Below, piece after piece: positions 1-9,645 of a DNA stretch of 64,000 nucleotides (position 1 is its first letter; every line of letters starts with the position of its first letter). The stretch is taken from NCBI GenBank assembly GCA_034769895.1, contig JAWRYS010000717.1, positions 310,001-374,000 on the forward strand, given 5' to 3'. This DNA is from Magicicada septendecula. Taxonomy: Eukaryota > Arthropoda > Insecta > Hemiptera > Cicadidae. The translations under genes and the position numbers were made by a program. The notes below the pieces were generated by a model. It searched no databases. It worked only from the letters and a program-made list of their open reading frames with translations, and had not been told where the DNA came from.

Positions 1-458
1 AGTACTCAAGACCTATTGTTTTTGGTGAAGATCGGTTAAGGGAAAGGGGTAGTTTACCTGTAACGTTTTATGTTTTAACAAGCGTATTTTCTATGGCAAA
101 CGATAACAGCCGCAAATTCAAACAGAATCAAATAATTTTTTGCATACGTCTCTGAATTGTAGAGGAGACCTCTATGACTTTCGATTTTGGTGAAGATCGG
201 TTAGGGGGAAGGGGTAGTTTACCTGCAACCTTTTACGTTTTAACAAGAGTAAAGTACTTGAAAATTTATTTAAACTTTTTGAAACAATGGTAATTGTTAA
301 AAAAAATTTTAGAATATGGAAGTCATGTATGGTTCTCCATACCGATATTTCCTTAAGGAATGGAAGTATGGTGATGGCAAAAAAAATCGTGTTCGAGATT
401 ATTGCAGATTCTGATTCTACTACACTCAAAACATGAAAAAAAGTCGTTTTCCGAAAAG

Positions 459-490
459 TGTCTGTCTGTCTGTCTGTGTGTGTGTCTGTA
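459..490 (+). repeat. GTCT/GT microsatellite
   Basis: Compound GTCT/GT tract after GTTTTCCGAAAA and before TAGATTTTTT in a hairpin module. This module lacks the 11-bp 5' terminal repeat: CCGATATTT at 350 runs straight into CCTTAAGGAATGG at 351. Counterpart 17445-17492 has a different repeat order. Confidence 0.85.
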
Positions 491-1104
491 GATTTTTTTT
501 TTTGGCAAACGATAACAGCCGCAAATTCAAACAGAATCAAATAATTTTTTGCATACAGCCCTGATTTGTAGAGTACTCGCGACCTATTGTTTTTGGTGAA
601 GATCGGTTAAGGGAAAGGGGTAGTTTACCAGCAACGTTTTATGTTTTTAAGGGTATTTTCTATGGCAAACGATAAGAGCCGCAAATTCAAAGAGAATCAA
701 ATACGTTTTTGCATACAGCCCTGATTTCTTGAGTACTAAAGACATATTGTTTTTGGTGAAGATCGTTTAAGGGAAAGGGGTAGTTTACCTGCCACGTTTT
801 TTGTTTTATCAAGGGTATTTTTTATGGCAAACGATAACAGCCGCAAATTCACACAAAATCATATAATATTATGCATACAAACCTAAATTGTATAGTTCTC
901 AAGACCTGTCGTTTGTGGTGAAGATCGGTTAAGGGAAAGGGGTAGTTTACCTGCAACGGTTTTTTATCAAGGGTAATTTTTACTTTTTACTTCCATATTC
1001 TTTAAGGAATGGAAGTATGGTGATGGCAAAAAAAATCGTGTTCGAGATTATTGCAGATTCTGATTCTACTACACTCAAAACATGAAAAAAAGTCGTTTTC
1101 CGAA

Positions 1105-1208
<104 letters not shown>

Positions 1209-1698
1209 TTTTTTTCTATGGCAAACGATAACTGCCGCAAATTCAAACAGAATCAAATAATTTTTTGCATACAGTCCTAATTTGTAGAGTACTCGTGACC
1301 TATTGTTTTTGGTGAAGATCGGTTGAGGGAAAGGGGTAGTTTACCTGCAACGGTTTTTTTTTATCAAGGGAATTTTTTCTTTTTTGGCAAACGATAACAG
1401 CCGCAAATTCAAACAGAATCAAAAGATTATTTGCATACAGCCCTAAATTGTAGAGTTCTCAAGATCTTTGTGTTTTGGTGAAGATCGGTTTACGGAAAGG
1501 GGTAGTTTACCTGCAACGTTTTTTTAACAAGGGTATTTTCTATGGCAAACGATAACAGCCGCAAATTCAAACAGAATCAAATAATTGTTTGCATACAGGC
1601 CTGAATTGTAGAGTACCTAAGACCTGTCGTTTTTGGTGAAGATCGGTTAAGGGAAAGGGGTAGTTTACCTGCAACGGTTTTTTATCAAGGGTAATTTT

Positions 1699-2526
1699 AC
1701 TTCCATATTCCTTAAGGAATGGAAGTATGGTGATGGCAAAAAAAATCGTGTTCGAGATTATTGCAGATTCTGATTCTACTACACTCAAAACATGAAAAAA
1801 AGTCGTTTTCCGAAAAGTGTCTGTGTGTCTGTAGATTTTTTTTCTATGGCAAACGATAACTGCCGCAAATTCACACAGAATCAAATAATTTTTTGCATGC
1901 AGCCCTGATTTGCAGAGTACTCGTGACCTGTTGTTTTTGGTGAAGATCGGTTAAGGGGAAGGGGTAGTTTACCTGCAACGTTTTTTTAACAAGGGTATTT
2001 TCTATGGCAAACGATAACAGCCGCAAATTCAAACAGAATCAAATAATGTTTCGCATACAGCCCTGATTTGTAGAGTGCTCAAGACCTATTGTTTTTGGTG
2101 AAGATCGGTTAAGGGGAAGGGGTAGTTTACCAGAAACATTTTTTTATCAAGCGTATTTTCTATGGCAAACGATAACTGCCGCAAATTCAAACAGAATCAA
2201 ATAATTTTTTGCATACTTCCCTGAGTTGTAGAGGTCTCAAGGACTTTCGATTTTGGTGAAGATCGGTTAAGGGGAAAGGGTAGTTTACCTGCAACCTTTT
2301 ACGTTTTAACAAGAGTAAAGTACTTGAAAATTTATTTAAACTTTTTCAAACAATGGTAATTGTTAAAAATAAAATAATTTTGTTGCCAAGAAATAAAATT
2401 AAAATTTTTTCATTTTAATGTACATCATGTATAAGAGAAAATATATCGCGCTTGGCAGGCGATATTAAGATTTAAATATAAATCTTAGAATATGGAAGTC
2501 ATGTATGGTTCTCCATACCGATATTT
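1699..2526 (+). mobile_element. HINE-like element, short form (ATATT/AATAT ends)
   Basis: The element starts with ACTTCCATATT at 1699 in a T-rich linker (GGTAATTTT). It carries the TCCTTAAGGA hairpin, a short GT/GTCT tract at 1816-1833, then satellite monomers and a spacer with the inverted repeat AAGATTTA-AATA-TAAATCTT (2467-2486). At 2489-2499 is AATATGGAAGT, the exact reverse complement of its 5' end. A 6-bp-stem hairpin GTATGG-TTCT-CCATAC follows (2503-2518), then the CGATATTT end. Offset terminal inverted repeats with a 3' hairpin are the hallmark described for Helentrons and HINEs. The family is assigned by architecture only. Confidence 0.6.
1816..1833 (+). repeat. Short GT/GTCT microsatellite
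   Basis: The shortest version of the tract, in the module starting at 1699. It is unchanged in the duplicate at about 19140-19160. Confidence 0.8.
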
Positions 2527-2645
2527 ACTTCCATGTTCCTTAAGGAAATGGAAGTATGGTGATGGCAAAAAAAATCGTGTTCGAGATTATTGCAGAATAT
2601 GATTGTACTACACTCTAAACATGAAAAAAAGTCATTTTTCGAAAA

Positions 2646-2703
2646 GTGTCTGTGTGTGTGTCTGTCTGTGTGTGTGTCTGTGTGTGTGTGTGTGTCTGTC
2701 TGT
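2646..2703 (+). repeat. GTCT/GT compound microsatellite
   Basis: Interrupted GT and GTCT repeats in the module of the 2527 element. The duplicate at 19972-20040 is longer by an internal stretch. Confidence 0.85.
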
Positions 2704-4018
2704 AGATTTTTTTCTATGGCAAACGATAACAGCCGCAAATTCAAACAGAATCAAATAATTTTTTGCATACAGCCCTGATTTGTAGAGTACTCGCGACCTA
2801 TTGTTTTTGGTGAAGATCGATTGAGGGAAAGGGGTAGTTTACCTGCAACGGTTTTTTTTATCAAGGGTAATTTTGTTTGTTTGGCAAACGATAACAGCCG
2901 CAAATTCAAACAGAATCAAATAATGTTTCGCATACAGCCCTGAATTGTAGGGTTCTCAAGATCTGTTGATTTTGGTAAAGATCGGGTAAGGGAAAGGGGT
3001 AGTTTACCTGCAACGTTTTATGTTTTAACAAGGGTATTTTCTATGGCAAACGATAACAGCCGCAAATTCAAACATAATCAAATACGTTTTTGCATACAGC
3101 CCTGATTTCTTGAGTACTAAAGACCTATTGTTTTTGGTGAAGATCGTTTAAGGGAAAGGGGTAGTTTACCAGCCAGGTTTTTTGTTTTATCAAGGGTATT
3201 TTGTATGCCAAACGATAACAGCCGCAAATTCAAACAAAATCATATAATATTTTGCATACTGCCCTGAATTGCAGAGTTCTCAAGACCTATCATTTTTGGT
3301 GAAGATCGGTTAAGGGAAAGGGGTAGTTTACCTACAACGGTTTTTTATCAAGGGTAATTTTTTACTTTTTCTATGGTAAACGATAACAGCCGCAAATTCA
3401 AACAGAATCAAATGATTATTTCCATACAGCCCTAAATTGTAGAGTCCTCAAGACCTATTGTTTTTGGTGAAGATCGGTTAACGGAAAGGGGTAGTTTACC
3501 TGCAACGTTTTATGTTTTAACAAGGGTATTTTATATGGCAAACGATAACAGCCGCAAATTCTAACATAATCAAATGATTATTTGCATACAGCCCTAAATT
3601 GTAGAGATCTCAAGACCTGTTGTTTTTGGTGAAGATCGGTTAACGGAAAGGGGTAGTTTACCTGCAACGTTTTATGTTTTAACAAGGGTATTTTTTCTGT
3701 GACGAACGATAACTGCCGTAAATTCAAAGAGAATCAACTAATGTTTTGCATACAGCCCTGAATTGTAGAGTTCTCAAGACCTATTGTTATTGGTGAAGAT
3801 CGGTTAATGGAATAGGGTAGTTTACCAGCAACGTTTTATGTTTTGTCAAGGGTGTTTTCTATGGCAAACGATAACAGCCCCAAATTCAAACAGAATCAAA
3901 TAATTGTTTGCATACAAGCCTGAATTGTAGAGTACCCAAGACCTGTCGTTTTTGGTGAAGATCGGTTAAAGGAAAGGGGTAGTTTAGTAGCAAAGGTTTT
4001 TTTCAAGGGTAATTTTTT

Positions 4019-5138
4019 TCCATAGTAGACGATAACAGCCGCAAATTCAAACAGAATCAAATGATGTTTTGCATACGGCTTTGTATTGTAGAGTTCTCAA
4101 TACCTGTTGGTGTTGGTGAAGATCGGTTAAGGGAAAGGGGTAGTTTACCAGCAACATTTTATGTTTTAACAAGGGTAATTTTTTATATGACGAACGATAA
4201 CTGCCGTAAATTCAAACAGAATCAACTAGGTTTTTGCATACCTTTTTGAACTAAAGAGAACTCAAGGTCTGTTGATTTTGTTGAAGATCGGTTAAGGGAA
4301 GGGGTAGTTTATCAGCAACGTTTTATGTTTTAAAAAGGGTAATTTTTTTATGACGAACGATAACTGCCGAAAATTAAATGAGAATAAAATAATTTTTTGC
4401 ACTCTTTCCTGAGTTGCAGAGAGCTCAAGGTCTATTGATTTTGGTGAAGATAGTTAAGGGAAAGGGGTAGTTTACCTGCAACATTTTATGTTGTAACAAG
4501 AGAAATGTTTCCATGACGAACGATAACTGCCGCACATTCAAACAGAATCAAATATTTTTTTGCATGCTTCCCTGAATTGTAGAGGACGGAAGGTCTGTTG
4601 ATTTTGGAGAAGATCGGTTAAGAGAAAGGGGTAGTTTACCTGAAACATTTTATGATTTAACAAGAGTAAAGTACTTAATTTTTATAAATAAAGTATCCTG
4701 ATAAGGAGCTCATAGTAATCCACTGTAGGAAACGTAGATGAAATATCTATAAATGAAGAGGTTATGTGAACGGGGTGGGGGTAATTTTCTATTATTAAAA
4801 ATTATAGTTGAAGGTGGAGGGGAGAATTTTTTATATGTGTACTACGTTATCGGCACCAAAGAAGTAGTTTTTTGTTAAAATTGCTTCCCGGGCTCTTGAG
4901 CCGTAGTTCAATGTTTTCTGCAAAACCAAACTTTTCGGCAGTGCATCGACTGCCATCATCGGTGAAAATCGAGTGCGAAAACGTGAGGTGGTATACGTTA
5001 GTGACCACAGTACTGTGGTTAATGCTGAAGCAATAAGTAGAAAGACGTAGTTTCTATGGAAATATTTCATTTCGAATATGATTTTAAATATAAATCTTAG
5101 AACATGGAAGTCATATATGGTTCTCCATACCGATATTT
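4019..5138 (+). repeat. 1.12-kb internal duplication, first copy
   Basis: This is the first of two adjacent about 1.12-kb copies, the second being 5139-6260. It contains about four satellite monomers, an AT-rich bridge, the 4686-5090 non-satellite segment and a full 3' module ending CGATATTT at 5138. Its 3' hairpin carries one stem mismatch (ATATGG against CCATAC). The copies differ by scattered substitutions and small indels, so the duplication is older than the 17.3-kb one. Confidence 0.75.
4686..5090. other. Non-satellite segment, possibly captured sequence, copy 1
   Basis: This segment lacks the monomer boxes and is less AT-rich than its surroundings. It includes CCCGGGCTCTTGAGCC, AAAATCGAGTGCGAAAACG and a perfect 16-bp palindrome ACCACAGTACTGTGGT at 5004-5019. 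Helitron-type elements often capture host fragments, and this could be one. I recognise no gene: short ORFs exist on both strands but a 1-bp indel between copies breaks them. Related copies lie at about 5806-6215, 22020-22430 and 23140-23550. Confidence 0.4.
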
Positions 5139-6260
5139 TCTATAGTAAACGGTAACAGCCGCAAATTCAAAGAGAATCAAATGATGTTTTGCATACAGCC
5201 CTGTATTGTAGAGTTCTCAATACCTATTGGTGTTGGTGAAGATCGGTTATGGGAAAAAGGTAGTTTACCAGCAACATTTTATGTTTTAACAAGGGTAATT
5301 TTTTATATGACGAACGATAACTGCCGTAAATTCAAACAGAATCGACTTGGTTTTTGCATACCTTTTTGAACTAAAGAGAACTCAAGGTCTGTTGATTTTG
5401 TTGAAGATCGGTTAAGGGAAGGGGTAGTTTATCAGCAACTTTTTATGTTTTAAAAAGGGTAATTTTTTTTATGACGAACGATAACTGCCGAAAATTCAAT
5501 GAGAATCAAATAAGTTTTTGCACCCTTTCCTGAGTTGCAGAGAGCTCAAAGTCTATTGATTTTGGTGAAGATCGGTTAAGGGAAAGGGGTAGTTTACCTG
5601 CAACATTTTATGTTGTAACAAGAGAAATGTTTCCATAGCGAATGATAACTGCCGCACATTCAAACAGAATCAAATATTTTTTTGCATGCTTCCCTGAATT
5701 GTAGAGGACGGAAGGTCTGTTGATTTTGGAGAAGATCGGTTAAGAGAAAGGGGTAGTTTACCTGAAACATTTTATGATTTAACAAGAGTAAAGTACTTAA
5801 TTTTTATAAATAAAGTATCCTGATAAGAAGCTCATAGTAATCTACTGAAGAAACGCAGATGAAATATCTATAAATGAAGAAGTTAGGTGAACGGGGTGGG
5901 GGTAATTTTCTATTATTAAAAATTATAGTTGAAGGTGGAGGGGAGAATTTTTTATATGTGTACTACGTTATCGGCAACAAAGAAGTAGTTTTTTGTTAAA
6001 ATTGCTTCCCGGGCTCTTTAGCCGTAATCCAATGTTTTCTGCAAAACCAGACTTTTCGGCAGTGGCATCGACAGCCATCATCGGTGAAAATCGAGTGCGA
6101 AAACGTGAGGTGGTATACGTTAGTGACCACAGTACTGTGGTTAATGTTGAAGCAATAAGTAGAAAGAAGTATTTTCTGTGGAAATATTTCATTTCGAATA
6201 TGATTTTAAATATAAATCTTAGAACATGGAAGTCATGTATGGTTCTCCATACCGATATTT
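5139..6260 (+). repeat. 1.12-kb internal duplication, second copy
   Basis: This is the second copy of the 4019-5138 unit, resuming with TTCTATAGTAAACGG where the first reads TTCCATAGTAGACG. It ends at the block boundary with an intact 3' hairpin. One extra base in GCAGTGGCATCG (GCAGTGCATCG in copy 1) shifts any reading frame between the copies, which argues against protein coding here. Confidence 0.75.
5806..6215. other. Non-satellite segment, copy 2
   Basis: Second copy of the 4686-5090 segment within the 1.12-kb duplication. The 16-bp palindrome is conserved at 6126-6141. A plus-strand reading frame runs from here into the neighbouring 6.5-kb unit, which marks it as accidental rather than a gene. 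Confidence 0.4.
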
Positions 6261-6959
6261 TATTTATTCATATGTTAATTTCATCATATCTAACCTTTCA
6301 TTATTTTGTTTTCTATTCTTCTAGTGATCATTTTAATTATCTTAGACATTTGTATTCTTTTCTTAATTATTTAGCAATATTCTGCTTTAGCCATAGCTTG
6401 TATATTTGTTTTATACATAACTTCTCTTTTTCTTTGTACCAGTTCAGATTTTTTTTTTTTTTTGTCGTAGAATAGATTGAATTCATTATTATTTCAGGTA
6501 TTTATCTTATCAGTTTTTAGCTTGATTTTATTTTTGTTTATTTTATTTTGTATTAAATATCATTTTTGATAATTCTTTGTAAGTTAATTCTCTTACTTTA
6601 TAGGAATTTTTGTAGCGTATTCCTTTTTTGGTACTTTTTGTTTAATTATTTTATATACTTCATATATCAACTTTTTAATAGACTGTAAGTTGATTTCACT
6701 TAGTAGGAATTTATGTAACTTATTCCTTAGTTTTTATATATATATATTTTTTTTTTATTTTAGGCCTCATAAGTTATCGAAATGTTGTTGCAAGTTGTGC
6801 TCACATAATTTTTGAATTTTGGCATTTGTTTATTTTATTTATAGTAATTTAGTTTTCTTCATAGAATTTCTTTATTGAAGCTTGGTTGTAAACTCCTTTT
6901 ACTTTCTTGGTGGTTATATTACTTATCTCATAAGTATTGTTTCCATTGTCCTTCGTGAT

Positions 6960-7370
6960 GACATATGGTCATTCATAGTATTATACATAAGTTTATACAC
7001 TATTACTCTATATAGGACCATGTTTTTTATACTTTTTTGTAAGTTGACTTCTCCTTTTCTTTCCTTGTTATTGCCTTCTCTTGTATATTTCACTCTTTGT
7101 GGGCTTTCTCCTCTACTCCTTCAAATGTCAGATGGTTAACATTTATTCTGGATAATATATAATTTCACTTGTTGCAATTAATATAGGAGTATTAGAGTTT
7201 GAGAGTATATTGGGTTTATACATAGTTGTATACTTATTACATAGTCAATTTTATTAATTCCATTCCTTATTCAAGCCTTCTCCTTTATTATTCTACACTT
7301 TGATGTTCTGCTTCTCTACTCCTTCAAAGGTTAGTTGGTTAAACCTTTATTCTGGATGATATATATTTTA
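6960..7370. repeat. Old about 203-bp tandem duplication in left arm
   Basis: The stretch CTCTACTCCTTCAAATGTCAG with GGTTAACATTTATTCTGGAT near 7111-7155 recurs in diverged form about 203 bp later (7314-7360). Weaker similarity extends to the left of both copies. The same pair is present in every unit, so the duplication predates the macrosatellite. Confidence 0.5.
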
Positions 7371-7476
7371 TAAATCATGGTTTATTATGCATTCCATCGA
7401 TTGATTGGTTCCAATTACTTCTTGATGGAATCCAAAGTTCTGGCGGGTTGCGTTTATTATATGCTATGCGGAAATT

Positions 7477-9018
7477 CTATGCTGGATCACTGCTGAAAGG
7501 TATCCAGTCGTAGTCTTCTTCTTCTGGTTGGTTACTTCCGGATCTAACTCCTTCAACATTATTGACCTGCAGTATATTTTCAGCCTTCTCTTCCCTTTGT
7601 ATTCGGATCGCTCTGGTGTGTATTACCGTCTCCGTCCTTATGAAGTAATTCTCTGCTACCTGGTATAGCACTTCTTCTACTACCATGGGTTCCCCTCTAT
7701 CCATGTCTACATTGTTCACTTTATGAGGTGGTTTATTAATCAGAGGAGTTAATGGTAATTCCTTTGTTAATGTCATTATTAAATTTTTATTTTGCATTTC
7801 CAATGCTGGTGGATTCCTGTGTTTTAGAAACCTTTGTAATTTGTGACACACTATTTTGTTGTGGGTCCTTTCTATTTCTTGTATCTTCCATTTATGTATT
7901 GTTTTGCTGAAGTTTTCCTCCGCTAGCTTGCTGTGAATTCCCTCTATAATTGCTGTTGAGGTCCTCCTACAATCTTTATACTTCATTAATTTGCTTTGGT
8001 AGGTAAGGGGCAAATTAAACACGTCAATGAGTCCGCTCTTCATCATTTCTAATTCTTCTCTGGTTTTTACTGGTTTCTTTTTATACACTCTTCCCAATTC
8101 CTCTGTTTTCTTAATTTTATTAATTATTCGGTTCTTCTTTCTTCCTCTTCTGTTGTTGGTTTTTATGTGCTTGATTTTCTCAGTGTTATTGTTACCTTGA
8201 TTTTCAGAAAACAATACACTTGATTCTTCTACAATTTCCATCTCCTTACTACCTTCAGAAGTGGTGTCTGGTGTTTCATTCACTGGTTTGAAATCACTAT
8301 CTACTGTTTCATTCAGTTGATCTACCGGGTAACTTGTTTCTTCCCATCTCTTGTTCATCCCCGTTCTCGTCTGCTTGATTTCTTCCCGAAATCCTATTAG
8401 TATGAACCTGAATTCTTCTCTGTTTCTCTCACCGTTTTCCTTTATTTGTTGTAGGAATGTCTCCTGATTATTTTCAATATTGTTATTTACTATTTCAAAA
8501 TCCTTTTTTATCTGCCTCTTCAGCTCCTCACTCTTCTTTTCTAATATTTCTTGGCTTCTCATCAGGGCTTCATGGTTGTTCTCCATTTTATTATTTAGGA
8601 GTTCCATGTTCTCCTTGATTTGCTTCTTCAATTCTTCACTGTTTCTGTCCAGCTTGTCATTTAGGAACTCCCTGTCTTCTCTCCTTCCCTCTTGCAATGA
8701 TTCTAATTTTGTATTCAATTCTTCCTTTTGTTTTTTAAAATTTTCAGCAGTCTTCTCCTGGTTTTTGTTCATTTGTTCCATCATCATCCTCATCATGTTC
8801 TCCATCCTTGCCCCTTCGGTTGTTTTGTCTGGTTGGTCACCGACCATTACTCCCCCTTCCGGTTCTGGTTGAGTAGGATTTTCTGGTTGGTTTTCTTGAT
8901 TATCCTCTTCGAATAGCTCCCCGATCAGTTCTTCGATTTCTTCCATCTCTTCTGGTTGACCTTCACCTTCAATTCCTTTCTGAGTGTCCTTTCTGGTAAC
9001 CATGGAATGTCTCTTCAT
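7477..9018 (-). CDS. Gag-like coiled-coil protein, 513 aa, unit 1
   Basis: An intact ORF from ATG at 9018 to TAG. The first ATG has A at -3 and lies 37 nt past a possible primer-binding site; a second ATG at codon 6 is possible. Residues 1-60 are acidic and Gln/Glu-rich, and 72-86 are Met-rich. Residues about 90-215 form a charged coiled coil with EELKKQIKEN-type repeats. Residues 216-280 are an acidic, polar linker, 289-304 a basic patch (RRGRKKNRI), and 320-400 more mixed and probably folded. The C-terminus has a proline-rich stretch (LPLTPLINKPP) and an acidic end (EEEDYDWIPF). No CCHC knuckle or pol domain is seen. The position after an LTR-like segment suggests a retroelement gag, but no canonical capsid motif is recognisable. 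The protein is identical to those of units 2 and 5. Confidence 0.6.
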   Translation of the reverse strand: MKRHSMVTRKDTQKGIEGEGQPEEMEEIEELIGELFEEDNQENQPENPTQPEPEGGVMVGDQPDKTTEGARMENMMRMMMEQMNKNQEKTAENFKKQKEELNTKLESLQEGRREDREFLNDKLDRNSEELKKQIKENMELLNNKMENNHEALMRSQEILEKKSEELKRQIKKDFEIVNNNIENNQETFLQQIKENGERNREEFRFILIGFREEIKQTRTGMNKRWEETSYPVDQLNETVDSDFKPVNETPDTTSEGSKEMEIVEESSVLFSENQGNNNTEKIKHIKTNNRRGRKKNRIINKIKKTEELGRVYKKKPVKTREELEMMKSGLIDVFNLPLTYQSKLMKYKDCRRTSTAIIEGIHSKLAEENFSKTIHKWKIQEIERTHNKIVCHKLQRFLKHRNPPALEMQNKNLIMTLTKELPLTPLINKPPHKVNNVDMDRGEPMVVEEVLYQVAENYFIRTETVIHTRAIRIQREEKAENILQVNNVEGVRSGSNQPEEEDYDWIPFSSDPA

Positions 9019-9044
9019 AGTCGCCGTTGGCCTTCTTTTAAAGC

Positions 9045-9062
9045 CTCACCGGTTGGTCGCCA
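9045..9062 (-). promoter_or_regulatory. Possible tRNA primer-binding site, unit 1
   Basis: The minus strand reads TGGCGACCAACCGGTGAG three bases after the LTR-like TTACA end. TGG at the start fits complementarity to a tRNA CCA tail, and TGGCGACC resembles starts I recall from BEL/Pao elements primed by tRNA-Arg. Pairing beyond the first eight bases is unverified. The site lies at the same spacing in the other complete units. Confidence 0.35.
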
Positions 9063-9065
9063 ATC

Positions 9066-9645
9066 TGTAACGATATTAATTTGTGCGTACCTGTAAAATG
9101 TACACCAATTTTGTATGTGTAATAATGATGAGTGCGTTCGTCTCGCACCGGGGTCATTACGATAATGTTCGCGGCTAACGATGTCCGTAGCGTTGCGGTA
9201 ATCACCTGTATAACACGGCAGTAACCTTAACCTGTTGTTTATAGGGGTGTGTTAATCCCGGGTAGCGCCAAGTCGTTATATAAAACAACTAAAATTATTG
9301 TCTGATGAGTTATCAGCGGTGACGGTCGGGCATTCAAATAATTCCCGCTCGCACAGCCGTCTGAATTGTCGATGCTGTTACGCAAATGACAACTTGTTCG
9401 CTTCTCATCAAATCTGTTCTTAAGTAAACACTAGTAATGTATAAAGAACTCCCTATGAAATAATAACGACGGTTACTCCCTGTAATAGTGATTTTTAATA
9501 GGTGATAATTCAAATATTCAAATTGACAATTATATAATGATAAAATTTGCACCGACTGGTTACATGAACTCTTGTCCTCTGGGCTTGATGAATCAATCAA
9601 GGAAACAACTATCTTCTGTATGGCTGTGTACATTGAAGTATTACA
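9066..9645 (-). mobile_element. LTR-like segment, unit 1
   Basis: Read on the minus strand it begins TGTAATACTTC and ends ATATCGTTACA, giving short inverted ends typical of LTRs. Three bases beyond its end is TGGCGACC, a plausible primer-binding site, then the gag-like ORF. A TATATAA-type box lies at 9276-9282 on the minus strand, though the plus strand reads TATATAAAA at the same place. The segment is 580 bp in all seven complete units. No second LTR flanks the ORF within a unit, only the LTR of the next unit, so the call is tentative. Alternative 5' ends are TGTAAC motifs further right (about 9705 and 9766). A 99-codon minus-strand ORF (9334-9633) lies inside and is probably fortuitous. Confidence 0.4.

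Larger units (their letters stand above)
2527..6260 (+). mobile_element. HINE-like element, long form (ATGTT/AACAT ends)
   Basis: This element begins immediately after the previous one, with the variant 5' end ACTTCCATGTT (2527-2537). Its subterminal 3' repeat at 6223-6233 is AACATGGAAGT, so the variant base is matched at both ends. It holds a GT/GTCT tract (2646-2703), a run of satellite monomers to about 4680, and a 1.12-kb internal tandem duplication that carries a non-satellite segment with a 16-bp palindrome. It finishes with the hairpin at 6237-6252 and CGATATTT at 6253-6260, against a 6.5-kb unit. Confidence 0.6.

Noticed and set aside
4831-6475. ORFs of 74-160 codons over the non-satellite segment and into unit 1
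   Set aside because: A 1-bp indel between copies breaks the frames, and the longest runs across the insertion boundary.
8480-8916. Plus-strand ORFs opposite the gag-like ORF
   Set aside because: Antisense shadows of the coiled-coil coding region.
9302-9340. CTGATGAG as a hammerhead ribozyme core
   Set aside because: No stem II followed by GAAA is present; CTGAT/ATCAG here only forms a small hairpin, and it is disrupted in units 3 and 6.
9334-9633. 99-codon minus-strand ORF inside the LTR-like segment as a separate gene
   Set aside because: No recognisable domain; conservation among copies is no higher than that of the surrounding sequence.
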